The notes beneath the pieces are model-generated. The model ran no database searches. It saw only the letters and a program-made list of their open reading frames with translations, and was not told the origin of the DNA. This document shows positions 1-8,353 of a DNA stretch of 64,000 nt, one piece after another (position 1 is the first letter of the stretch; each line of letters opens with the position of its first letter). The DNA is taken from contig JAXMDB010000001.1 of assembly GCA_046348995.1 (NCBI GenBank), positions 124,001-188,000 on the forward strand, read 5' to 3'. This stretch comes from JANNSX01 sp046348995 (GTDB lineage: Bacteria; Pseudomonadota; Alphaproteobacteria; Rhizobiales; Hyphomicrobiaceae). The position numbers and the translations under genes are program-made.

Positions 1-1
1 T

Positions 2-823
2 ACCGAAAGCGTCGCGGGCACCGTCACGGATTCATCGACGCTCGGCGTCGCGGTTCTCGATGTCGGCATCGACGGCTTGCAGTGCGCGGAGGGGCGCGTC
101 GTCCTGGCCCGCGCGGACGGCGCGCAGTTCGTCACCGAGCGCGAGGTCGTGCTGCCGACGACCTATGCCGGCCGCCCCGCCGTAGAGGCGGTGGAGCTGA
201 CGCCGGGGACCTACCACGTCGTCCACTACACCTGCCGCAACGGCGCCAACGTCACATATGCCGGCGCACCCGCCGATGGCACGCACATCCCTTGGAACGG
301 CAGGGCCTGGAGCACGAGCCTCGCCTCCTTTACGGTCGGGCCCGGCGCGGTCGCGGATGTCGGCCGCCTCTCCTTGAAGCGCACCGGCGGCGGTCTCATC
401 GATCTCGGCGGCAAGAAGAACAAGAAGGGGAAGAAGGGGTTCGCGACGGCGTCCGTCGCGGCGCTTTCCCCGGGGGCGCTCCAGCGATTGGAAACCGAGC
501 GGCCGGATCTGGCGCAGCGCCGGACGGCTGGAACCATGACGCTCGGCGCCCAAGCCGAGATCAAGGTCGACCGGTGTCACCTCGTGGCCGAGGCCGATGC
601 GACTGCCGCCAAGCCCGTGAGCGACACGAAAGCAGCGCCGGCGAAGAAGAAAAAGGGCACGAGTCTCTCGGCCATCGGCGGCAGCATGCTCTCGACGAGC
701 TTCGCGGGGCCGGCGCCGCAGATGTCGGATTGCGTCGCCGAGGGCGGCAAGAGCGATGCGATCAAAGCGGTCGTCGGCGATGCCGTCGAGAATGCGGCCG
801 GCGAAGGCGCGAGCGGACAATAG
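2..823 (+). CDS. Hypothetical exported-type protein, 5' end outside window
   Basis: The reading frame is open from the left edge to TAG at 821-823, so the N-terminus lies outside the window. I do not recognise the family. The visible part has a beta-rich segment (TPGTYHVVHY, then TCRNG), followed by Lys-rich stretches (KKNKKGKKG and KKKKG) and a C-terminal region with isolated cysteines. The composition suggests a protein acting outside the cytoplasm, but no signal peptide can be seen because the start is missing. A TTG at 77 could serve as a start but has no convincing ribosome binding site, and the frame upstream looks equally coding. It ends 9 nt before the chorismate-mutase-like gene, so the two are probably co-transcribed. 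Confidence 0.6.
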   Translation, partial: TESVAGTVTDSSTLGVAVLDVGIDGLQCAEGRVVLARADGAQFVTEREVVLPTTYAGRPAVEAVELTPGTYHVVHYTCRNGANVTYAGAPADGTHIPWNGRAWSTSLASFTVGPGAVADVGRLSLKRTGGGLIDLGGKKNKKGKKGFATASVAALSPGALQRLETERPDLAQRRTAGTMTLGAQAEIKVDRCHLVAEADATAAKPVSDTKAAPAKKKKGTSLSAIGGSMLSTSFAGPAPQMSDCVAEGGKSDAIKAVVGDAVENAAGEGASGQ

Positions 824-832
824 GGGAGGAGC

Positions 833-1165
833 ATGGCAGCAGGATCGACAGCGGGCCGACGGCCTTCGGAATGCACGACGCTCGCCGACGTGCGGGTCGA
901 GATCGACCGTTGTGACGAGGCGCTGATCGACCTGATCGCCGAGCGCTTCGGCTACGTTGAGCGCGCCTGGCAGATCAAGCTCAAGGAGAAGCAGGAGGCC
1001 AACGTCCCCTGGCGCAACCAGCAGGTGATCGACAAGGTGCGTGGTCGCGCCGAAGCCAAGGGGCTGCCCCCCGACCTCGCCGAGGCCCTCTGGCGCCAGA
1101 TGATCGGCTGGTTCATCCAGTACGAGGAGGAGAAGCTCCGCAAGGAGATCGAGGGGGGACGCTAG
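833..1165 (+). CDS. Chorismate mutase family protein (AroQ class, PchB-like)
   Basis: A 110-residue all-alpha protein of the AroQ-type chorismate mutase fold, preceded by a GGGGAGG ribosome binding site. The pattern ECTTLADVRVEIDRCDEAL near residues 13-31 resembles the N-terminal helix of chorismate mutases and especially the isochorismate-pyruvate lyase PchB. A second helix carries the expected basic residues (RAWQIKLKEK), and a conserved C-terminal helix contains the WRQMIGWFI segment. Chorismate mutases convert chorismate to prephenate; PchB-like members cleave isochorismate to salicylate. No siderophore or isochorismate synthase gene is adjacent, so the reaction cannot be assigned. It shares an operon with the upstream exported-type gene. 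The fold call is firm and the substrate is open. Confidence 0.85.
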   Translation: MAAGSTAGRRPSECTTLADVRVEIDRCDEALIDLIAERFGYVERAWQIKLKEKQEANVPWRNQQVIDKVRGRAEAKGLPPDLAEALWRQMIGWFIQYEEEKLRKEIEGGR

Positions 1166-1206
1166 GGACTTGTTTCTAGAGTCAGTGCTCTCGCCCGTGT
1201 TGCAGG

Positions 1207-3104
1207 CTAAAGTCCGACGGTCATGTCGGAGAACTTGATCTGCTCGCAAAGATAGGCGGTATCGGTTCCGAGCACGCCCGTGTGATCGACGATCCGCCAC
1301 TGATCGGACGCGATTGAACTCCACGAGAAGTCGCTGGATTTTCGATCGCTCAGATCGACCGTATCGAAACCGTTTCCGCCGTTCAGGTAGTCGTTGCCGG
1401 CGCCTCCGATCAGCCTGTCGTTTCCCGAGCCCGCGTTGATAATGTCTTTCCCTCCGAGGCCTGAGAGCACGTTCGCTCTAGCATTCCCCTCGATGTAGTT
1501 TTTGAGATCGTTGCCGATGCCCTTGACCGCCGAGCCCTTCAAAAAAAGAGCCTCGACATTCGCTGCGAGGGTCACGCTCGCATAGCCGTAGACCCAATCG
1601 TTGCCCCGATTCGGATCCTCGATGACCGTTTGGCCGGGCGAGCGAAGGGTATAGATGTCGTTGCCACTGCCGCCGCGGAGAACATCACGACCGGTGCCTG
1701 CGTCGAGCCAGTCGTACGACGCACCTCCGTCGAGGATGTCGTCGCCTCATCGCCGAACAGGTGATCCAGATCCCGTGCCGCCCGAAATCGTGTCGTTGCC
1801 ATCACCGCCTTTGGCCTGGTCGTGACCACGGCCACCCCGCTGATCTCGTCGTCTCCAGGGCCGCCGTATAGACGGTCGTCATTTCCATCCTCGAACAGCG
1901 GTCGTCTCCACGCCACCGTCGAAGAACTTCGAATTTCTTGGGCCCCTGATCGTGTCATCTCCGCCCATGCCTCGAACAGTATCCTCGCCTAAACCAACCG
2001 AAATGGTTTCGGCGAGCCGGCTTCCGATTAGGACGTCGTTCATCGTCGGATCGCTGATGCTCTCGATCGAATGCAGAATGTCGGTCCCGATATTCGAGCC
2101 GGTTACGACTTGGTAGGGTTGTCCAGAGCTATCGACGAGGTAGCGGACGATGATCGAACCGGGGCTGTCATAGTAGTCGGCCGTGTCGAAGCCGTCGCCG
2201 CCGTATATCTGATCGATACCATCGCCGCCGTTCACAGTGTCGTCGCCCGCCCCTGCGAAGATGGTCGTGGATTGACTGTTGGCATAGATGCGATCGTTGC
2301 CGCGGACGCACGTACCTCCTCGATGCTGGTCCAGTTCGGGGAGACCCCAAATGCACGAGCTCACGCCACCAGCAGCACTGTAGTCGAGTACGTCGAAGCC
2401 CGGACCCACCGACGTACCTTGCACTACTGGACGCACCCAGGATCGTAGGAGGAGGACCGAGCGGATCACCGTCACCGATATGATTGGTTACAAGCTGTGC
2501 GTATGAGAATGTACCCAGGCGGAAGAGTCGGTTGCGGCCTGTGCGGGGAAAGGGCTGCGCCTGGCCGTGCTCTCCCAGGTTCCGATGGTGCCACCGTGTC
2601 CGCCGGATCGTATTCCGCCAGCACCGTCTGCCCGTCGGTGTCGACATGCCGAATGCTATAGATCAGAGAATAGGTTTGGGAGATCGGAGACAAACTGGAA
2701 AGGACGGTGTAAGTCCCGTCGGTATTAGCATAGAGTGATCGATCCCGTATTCGATTCCAATTTGACTGCTAGCGTTGGATCGATGACGGCTGTCCATCGA
2801 TCCCAGTGACCGGAGCTCGGCTCCAGTGCTCTGCCAGCTGCCGATGCTGGCAGCGCTGTTCCAGATGACGTGATTTGTGTGCAGCCGACTGGAGAAGCCG
2901 GTCGCCGTTTCCGTCGCGATGCGTCCATTCCATGGCAGTGATCGTGCCGCCGATCACTATGCCATTCGCATAGATGAAGCCTGTTCCACGAAAAACCGTA
3001 ACCGTATCGTCAGTCAGGCTGTCAAATACAACGAATTGTGTGTCAGTCGCTTCCAAGAGCGGTGCAGGAACAGATTGATCTGGTGGTTCCAATACGTCGA
3101 ACAT
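1207..3104 (-). pseudogene. Frame-disrupted RTX repeat protein (hemolysin-type calcium-binding)
   Basis: Read on the minus strand from about 3104, the translation begins with a plausible N-terminal region (GTGFIYANGIVIGGTITAMEW), but the sensible reading then jumps between frames several times. Recognisable pieces are YANTDGTYTVLSSL near 2700, GRGNDRIYANSQ-type and GAGDDTVNGGDGIDQIYGGDG segments near 2190-2290, EDGNDDRLYGGPGDDEISG near 1850-1890, and GGKDIINAGSGNDRLIGGAGNDYLNGG near 1385-1460. These are GGxGxDxux nonapeptides of RTX proteins, which bind calcium after type I secretion. At least three or four frame changes and internal stops separate them, so the gene looks dead unless the assembly contains indels. 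It starts right after the stop of the serine hydrolase. No HlyB/HlyD/TolC partner is in the window. Confidence 0.75.
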
Positions 3105-3151
3105 GAAATCCTCGCCGACCGTGCACTGGGGATACGCATAGCACGGATCGT

Positions 3152-4351
3152 CTAACCAGTAACTGCCGGATCACACAAGCTCACCGCCCCGCCTGACCGC
3201 CACGCCTCGTACAGGGTCGAGTTCAGCTTCTGAAACCCATCGCCGAAGCGAACGACGACGAGGTCTTTCTCGGGCATGAGATAGGTGATCTGGCCGCGGC
3301 TGCCCATGAAGAAGCTGAAGCGGCCCTGCAGCGGCTCGCCGGCCCGATCGAGGAGGTCTTGGCGGATGTGCAGGCCGTAGCGGCCGTCGGCAACGTCGGC
3401 ATCCTTCAGATCGAGGCCGAGGAAATCGCGCCAGAGCGGCTCGGGCAGGAACGGCTTTCCGGGCGTGCCGTTGCGCATCACGAAGAGGCCGACTTTCGCC
3501 CAGTCGATCGGCCTCGCGTAGAGGCAGCAGTAGGGCGAGACGGGAAGGCCATCGCCATAGCGCCGCCAATCGGCCGGCGCGGCCCCGGCCGGCGCCCAGA
3601 TCTCGGCGGCGAGCGCCTGCTCGAGCGGCATCCGGTAGGCGCGTGCGAGCACGAGGCCGAGCAGCGCCGTGTTGACGTTCTGATAGCTGAACGCCTTTCG
3701 AGACGACGGCTCGCTCATGAGCTCCGGCGCGATCGCCTCGATGCCGCCCGTGTGCAGCCGCGCCATGGCGCCAAAGAGGTCCATCTTCGTCGCCTCGACG
3801 TCCTTGTCGCCCGAGATCGTGTGCACGCCCTGCCCCTCGACCTCGATGCCCGAATGCATCTCGAGGAGATCGCGCAGCGTGACCTCGGCGAGGGTGGCTT
3901 GGCCGACGCCCGGCAACGCGTCCCGCAGGGGCTGGTCGAGTGACGGCAGCCGACCCTCGGCGATCGCCTTGAGCGTCAGCGCACCGATCAGCGATTTCAC
4001 CATCGAATAGGAGTTGAGCTTGGTGTCGCTGGTGATGCCGTCGGCGTAGTGCGCGAAGACCAGGCGGCCCTGGTGGACGACGATCAGCGCGCGGCCATGG
4101 CTCTCGTCAAAGAGCGCTTTTAAGGTGGCGTTGGGCTGCCCACCCGAGACAGCGGGCGGTACAATCGGCTCGGCGGTGCCGCCGGCAACCGTCACGAAGG
4201 AGCCGTAAGCCGGCCAGATGGGCGCCGGATAGCCTTCGATCAACAGGCGCGGCAGATAGGGTGCGCCGATCACGACGCCCGCCGTCACGCCGCCGGCGAG
4301 GAGCGCGAGCGTGGCGATGATTGCGCGCCGGTGTCGGCCGATCCAGCTCAT
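3152..4351 (-). CDS. Serine hydrolase of the beta-lactamase/DD-peptidase fold
   Basis: A 399-residue protein with an N-terminal hydrophobic segment (residues about 10-35) that probably anchors it or exports it to the periplasm. The catalytic SxxK motif is S116-M-V-K119 and the second motif is Y223-Q-N225, both typical of class C beta-lactamase-related esterases and peptidases (COG1680). Members act on esters, peptides or beta-lactams, and substrate cannot be deduced here. The start ATG at 4351 places the hydrophobic segment at the N-terminus as expected. Its stop is followed at once by the disrupted RTX region. It is the last gene of a minus-strand run of hydrolases and oxidoreductases but is separated from the next one by about 110 nt. 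Confidence 0.88.
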   Translation of the reverse strand: MSWIGRHRRAIIATLALLAGGVTAGVVIGAPYLPRLLIEGYPAPIWPAYGSFVTVAGGTAEPIVPPAVSGGQPNATLKALFDESHGRALIVVHQGRLVFAHYADGITSDTKLNSYSMVKSLIGALTLKAIAEGRLPSLDQPLRDALPGVGQATLAEVTLRDLLEMHSGIEVEGQGVHTISGDKDVEATKMDLFGAMARLHTGGIEAIAPELMSEPSSRKAFSYQNVNTALLGLVLARAYRMPLEQALAAEIWAPAGAAPADWRRYGDGLPVSPYCCLYARPIDWAKVGLFVMRNGTPGKPFLPEPLWRDFLGLDLKDADVADGRYGLHIRQDLLDRAGEPLQGRFSFFMGSRGQITYLMPEKDLVVVRFGDGFQKLNSTLYEAWRSGGAVSLCDPAVTG

Positions 4352-4461
4352 GACGATGATCTATTCAGCTCGCGCGGCCCGTCAAAGCGATACGATGTTA
4401 CGGGATGATTGCCCCACACCGGCAGACTGGCGACGGCTCGTGGCGACACTGTGGTCGGCGC

Positions 4462-5163
4462 TCACGCGCCCATCAGACCCGAATCCGCGAGCCAACCGGC
4501 GAGTGCCGCAGTCGTCTCGTCGGGATATTCGAGCGACGGGAAATGCCCGCAGGCGGGCAGCTCCACATACCGGCCGCGTTTCACGCTGTCGGCAAGCCGC
4601 TTGCCGTCGGCTGGTGGGGATAGCTTGTCGTCGGCCCCCCACAGGCACAGGACCGGGCAGGCGATCTTGGCAACCTCGCTCCAGCGATCGCTGCGGTAGG
4701 CAAGCGCTAGCGCCTGCTGCTCGAACTTGCCCTGTACGAAGGTCTGGCCCATGGCGAGGAACGCCTGCCGTGTCGCCTCGCCGCGCGGCCCGGGCAGGTG
4801 CGCGACCAGCGCCGCCAGCTCCTCGACGACTTGGCCCTGCTCGCCGTTGGCGATCCGATCGGCGCGGCGCTGCCCGCCCGCAGGATCGGCCGTCGGGCCG
4901 GCACCCGAGCCGATGACGACCAGCCCTTTGACGCGCTCCGGCGCCGCCAGCGCGGTCTCGAGCGCGACGCGCCCGCCCATCGAAGTGCCGAGGATCACGA
5001 ACTCTTTGGGCGCCACAGCCAGAACCTGCGCGACCATACCTTCGATGCGATCCGCTGCCGTCGTGACGACTTGGGTTTGGACGCGTCCCGCGAGCGAAGC
5101 CTCTTGCGGCGCGTAGAGCCGTGCGTCGCAGCCGAACGCCGGGATCATCACGAGCGTATTCAT
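4462..5163 (-). CDS. Alpha/beta hydrolase
   Basis: A 233-residue alpha/beta hydrolase. The nucleophile elbow reads GTSMGG, the acid residue sits in LWGADDKLSP, and the catalytic His in ACGHFPSLE near the C-terminus, giving a complete Ser-Asp-His triad. The start at 5163 (MNTLVMIPAF) is chosen because the preceding in-frame codons have no hydrolase character and overlap the upstream gene. The 10-nt gap to the FAH-family gene indicates an operon. With FAH hydrolase, DadA-like dehydrogenase and aldolase upstream, it probably hydrolyses an ester or C-C bond in the same catabolic route, but no substrate is evident. Confidence 0.88.
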   Translation of the reverse strand: MNTLVMIPAFGCDARLYAPQEASLAGRVQTQVVTTAADRIEGMVAQVLAVAPKEFVILGTSMGGRVALETALAAPERVKGLVVIGSGAGPTADPAGGQRRADRIANGEQGQVVEELAALVAHLPGPRGEATRQAFLAMGQTFVQGKFEQQALALAYRSDRWSEVAKIACPVLCLWGADDKLSPPADGKRLADSVKRGRYVELPACGHFPSLEYPDETTAALAGWLADSGLMGA

Positions 5164-5173
5164 GGATGTGCTC

Positions 5174-5875
5174 TCAAGCTGACGGTGGGCCGACCGTGAT
5201 GTCGAGCGGGGAGAGGCCTTCGATCCGCGCCGACAACCGGTCACCCGACGCGACCGCGCCGACACCGGCCGGCGTGCCGGTGAAGATGAGATCGCCGGCG
5301 CCCAGCCGATAGAACTTCGACACCTCCGCGATGACCTCGGCCACCGACCAGATCATGTCCGAGATGCGGCCTTTCTGCCGGATCGTGCCGTTGACCTCGA
5401 GTGTGATGGCTGCGTTGGCGATGTCGCCAGCCTCGGCGGCCGGCGTGATCGCACCCATCGGGCATGACTGTGCGAAATTCTTCGACGCATCCCACGGTCG
5501 CGCCATGTCCTTGGCGATCTGCTGGAGATCGCGGCGCGTCATGTCGAGGCCGACCGCGTAGCCCCAGACGAGAGACGGCGCGTCGGCTACGGAAACACGG
5601 AAACCCTCGCGGCCGATGGCGACGACGAGCTCGACCTCGTGGTGCAGGCTCTTCGTCTCAGGCGGATAGGCGATTGCCGTCCCCGACGGCACGACAGTCT
5701 CCGCCCACTTCGTGAAGAAGAACGGAGGCTCGCGCGTCGGGTCCTTCCCCATCTCGCGGGCGTGATCGGCATAGTTGCGGCCGATGCAGAAGAGGCGGCG
5801 GACGGGAAAGCCGTGCGCGGCGTCGCCGGCGATGGCTGCGAGAACCGGCGGCTGCGGAGCAAGGATCGGAGTCAT
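5174..5875 (-). CDS. Fumarylacetoacetate hydrolase (FAH) family protein
   Basis: A 233-residue single-domain FAH-family enzyme. The family core is clear: IGRNYADHAREMG near residue 32, PFFFTKW, metal-ligand acidic residues in HHEVELVVAIG, GLDMTRRDLQ, and the C-terminal GDLIFTGTPAGVG. These Mg-dependent enzymes cleave C-C bonds of acylpyruvates (fumarylpyruvate, acylpyruvate) or decarboxylate and isomerise related dioxo acids. The length fits acylpyruvase or fumarylpyruvate hydrolase types more than full-length fumarylacetoacetase. It lies between the alpha/beta hydrolase and the DadA-like gene with short gaps (10 nt each), so the three are likely one transcript. Confidence 0.9.
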   Translation of the reverse strand: MTPILAPQPPVLAAIAGDAAHGFPVRRLFCIGRNYADHAREMGKDPTREPPFFFTKWAETVVPSGTAIAYPPETKSLHHEVELVVAIGREGFRVSVADAPSLVWGYAVGLDMTRRDLQQIAKDMARPWDASKNFAQSCPMGAITPAAEAGDIANAAITLEVNGTIRQKGRISDMIWSVAEVIAEVSKFYRLGAGDLIFTGTPAGVGAVASGDRLSARIEGLSPLDITVGPPSA

Positions 5876-5885
5876 GGGCGCTGCC

Positions 5886-7130
5886 TCAGAAACGATCGGC
5901 GCGGAAGGGCGTCAGATCAACCGACGTCGGCTTGCCGGCGACGAGCTCGCCGATGAGCTTGCCGGTGACGGATCCGCCCATCAAGCCCTGGTGGCCATGG
6001 CCGAAGGCGAAGAAGGCGTTGCGATACTTGGGCGCCCGGCCGATGACGGCGATCGAGTCGGGCGTGCCCGGGCGGTGCCCCATCCAGCGCGAGACCTCGC
6101 CGACCTTCATGTCCGGGAACATCTCGCGGCCGTGCTTCAGCAACACGTCGGCGCGCCGGTAGTCGGGCGGCGCATTGAGCCCCGCAATCTCGACGGTGCC
6201 GGCGAAGCGCATACCCATCTCCATGGGCGTGATGGCGAACTTGCGCTCCGACCAGATCGTCGCGATGCGATGGTTCACGTCCACCCCGTGCGCGACGGCA
6301 TGATAGCCGCGCTCGGTATCGAGCGGCACGCGGCTGCCGAGCTTCCGGGCGAGCGGTCCCGACCAGGCGCCCGCCGCAATGACGACGCGCTCGCAGGGGA
6401 TGCGGCCGGTATCGGTCAGAAGCGCGGTCGGACCGTCGGGCCCCATCTCGAAATCCCGCACCCGGGCGCGCGTGATCTTGGCGCCGTTGCGCACCGCGTG
6501 CGCGGCGAGCGCCTCGACGAGCTTGCCCGGATTCTTGCACTGTCCTTGCTCGGGGAGATAGACAGCGCGCTTGAAGATGCGCGACAGAGCGGGCGCGAGC
6601 TGGCGCAACTCGTCCTCGTTCAGGATCTCGATCTTCACGCCTTGGCGGCTACGCAGCTCCCGGCCCCAGGCGTCGCCCTCGACGCCCTTGGGATCGGAAT
6701 AGATGAAGAGCTGGCCGTTCTTCTCGATGAGGCTCTCGACGCCCGCATCGCGCACGAGCGGCTCGAAGCACTCGAAGGTGAGCTTGTGCAGCGAGCGCAT
6801 CGCCTTCGAGATTTCCTCGACGCGCGACTTCCGGCTCGCCAGCACGTAGCGGATGAGCCATGGCAGGGCTTGCGGCAGGTAGGCTAAGCGCACGTAGAGC
6901 GGCCCCTCAGGATCGGCGAGCCAGCCGGGAACATGCTTGAGCAGCCCCGGCATCGCATTGGGTACGCAGGCGCCGGGGCAGATCGCGCCGGCGTTGCCGA
7001 ACGAGCACTGGGTGCCCGGCGGCTCGGGATCGACGATCTCGACCTCGAAGCCCTCGCGCTGAAGATAGGCCGCCGAGCACACGCCGACGATGCCGGCGCC
7101 GATGACGGTGGCGGTTGGTTTTCGGGTCAT
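5886..7130 (-). CDS. FAD-dependent D-amino acid dehydrogenase (DadA-like)
   Basis: A 414-residue flavoprotein of the DAO superfamily. The N-terminal Rossmann motif is VIGAGIVGVCSA (residues 9-20), followed by an acidic residue that binds the FAD ribose (VEIVDPE). The FGNAGAICPG motif and the C-terminal GHGHQGLMGGSVTG segment are characteristic of DadA-type D-amino acid dehydrogenases, which oxidise D-amino acids to 2-oxo acids and pass electrons to the respiratory chain. It may instead oxidise another secondary or cyclic amine. Downstream FAH and alpha/beta hydrolase genes suggest it feeds a short catabolic chain. Upstream is a repeat-containing gap. Confidence 0.85.
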   Translation of the reverse strand: MTRKPTATVIGAGIVGVCSAAYLQREGFEVEIVDPEPPGTQCSFGNAGAICPGACVPNAMPGLLKHVPGWLADPEGPLYVRLAYLPQALPWLIRYVLASRKSRVEEISKAMRSLHKLTFECFEPLVRDAGVESLIEKNGQLFIYSDPKGVEGDAWGRELRSRQGVKIEILNEDELRQLAPALSRIFKRAVYLPEQGQCKNPGKLVEALAAHAVRNGAKITRARVRDFEMGPDGPTALLTDTGRIPCERVVIAAGAWSGPLARKLGSRVPLDTERGYHAVAHGVDVNHRIATIWSERKFAITPMEMGMRFAGTVEIAGLNAPPDYRRADVLLKHGREMFPDMKVGEVSRWMGHRPGTPDSIAVIGRAPKYRNAFFAFGHGHQGLMGGSVTGKLIGELVAGKPTSVDLTPFRADRF

Positions 7131-7189
7131 ACGTCGGCCTCGCGCCTCATGTGCCTCTCCAATTGGCCAAGCGTTTCAACTGGCGCGAG

Positions 7190-7432
7190 ACCCACCCCCA
7201 CCCCGACCCTCCCCACGAGGGGGAGGGGGCGCAAGCAAAGTGCGCCCCTGACTTTGAGCCTCACCACCTCGTGTGGCCGTTGCCCGCCTGTATGACCCGA
7301 CCAAGTCAGTCGCAAAGGATGCCGACACCATTGCGAACGGCTATTCCTGCTCAACCCCTGCGCTCGACGGCTTGCGTGAGCTTCCCCCAACGTCCCCTCC
7401 CCCTCGTGGGGAGGGACAGGGTGGGGGGTGGA
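7190..7432. repeat. Inverted pair of GC-rich palindromic elements
   Basis: The 360-nt gap between the DadA-like and aldolase genes has no gene. It holds two copies of one element in opposite orientation. The copy at about 7190-7230 contains CCCTCCCC-ACGA-GGGGGAGG. The copy at about 7391-7432 is close to its reverse complement, with the same CCCTCCCC/GGGGAGGG core and a C-rich arm. A separate perfect 8-bp hairpin, GGGGCGCA/TGCGCCCC with a 7-nt loop, spans 7226-7248. Related elements occur at 20660-20780 and 61550-61590. They resemble REP-like intergenic palindromes and may act in transcript stability or termination. Confidence 0.7.
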
Positions 7433-7490
7433 TGTTTCCACTCGATAGGGGCGCTGGTGCGACGCTTGCATCCGTGCGTTCCCTATTGCC

Positions 7491-8273
7491 CTACGGCACG
7501 TTCGTCTCGGGCTTGCCGGCCCGCATGGCCTTGACGCCCTTCTCGGTCGCGAGTTGCAGGATGCGGAAGTCGCTCAAATAGGTCACGAAGCGATAGCCTG
7601 CCTGCACCATCTGCGTCGCATAGGCGACGGAGCCCGTGTGGATGCCCGCCACGACGCCGTGCTTCTGAGCAGCCTTGGCGATCATCTCGATCGTCTTCAG
7701 CACCTCGGGGAATTTGGGATCGAAGCCCGCGCTCTCGCCCATGCTGACGGAGAGATCGGAGGGGCCGACGTAGATCGCGTCGAGCCCCGGCACCGAGAGG
7801 ATCGCGTCAAGATTGGCGACCGCTTGCTTCGTCTCGATCATGGCGAAGGTGAGCACGGTGGTGTTCGCGTGCTTCCAGTAGTCGGCCCCGGCATAGAGCG
7901 AGGCGCGCAGCGGGCCGACGCTGCGATAACCTTGCGGGGCGTAGCGGCAGGCGCCGACGAAACGCTCGCACTCCTCACGGGTGTTGATCATTGGGCAGAT
8001 GATCCCATAGGCGCCCGCGTCCAGCATCTTGCCGATGACGCCGGGCTCGTTCCACGGCACGCGGGCGAGGGGGACGCGATCGGTCGTCGAGATCGCCTGC
8101 AGCATCGGCAGCGAGGTCGAATAGTCGATGGCGCCGTGCTGGAGGTCGAGGCAAACGGAATCGAAATCCTGCTTCGCCATCAACTCGGCCGAGATGGAGG
8201 AGGGGATGGCGCACCAACCGTTGAACACGGTCTCGCCCTTGGCCCAGATTTCCTTGATCTTGTTCGCGCGCAT
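7491..8273 (-). CDS. HpcH/HpaI family class II aldolase
   Basis: A 260-residue aldolase of the HpcH/HpaI family. Diagnostic segments are DSVCLDLQHGAIDY, the metal-ligand Glu in AMIETKQAV, YVGPSDLSVSMG, and GACRYAPQGYRSVGP. These divalent-metal enzymes add or release pyruvate (for example 4-hydroxy-2-oxo-heptanedioate to pyruvate plus an aldehyde). The start ATG at 8273 has an AAGGAA site upstream. Together with the FAH-family hydrolase and oxidoreductases downstream it supports breakdown of a hydroxy-oxo acid intermediate, though a 360-nt gap separates it from them. The physiological substrate is unknown. Confidence 0.92.
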   Translation of the reverse strand: MRANKIKEIWAKGETVFNGWCAIPSSISAELMAKQDFDSVCLDLQHGAIDYSTSLPMLQAISTTDRVPLARVPWNEPGVIGKMLDAGAYGIICPMINTREECERFVGACRYAPQGYRSVGPLRASLYAGADYWKHANTTVLTFAMIETKQAVANLDAILSVPGLDAIYVGPSDLSVSMGESAGFDPKFPEVLKTIEMIAKAAQKHGVVAGIHTGSVAYATQMVQAGYRFVTYLSDFRILQLATEKGVKAMRAGKPETNVP

Positions 8274-8353
8274 GTGGGTTCGCTTTCCTTGAGGTCTCTC
8301 GCCGGCAACCTACAGCGCGGCTGCCCGAAATGGAAACGGCTGCATGTCGTGTT

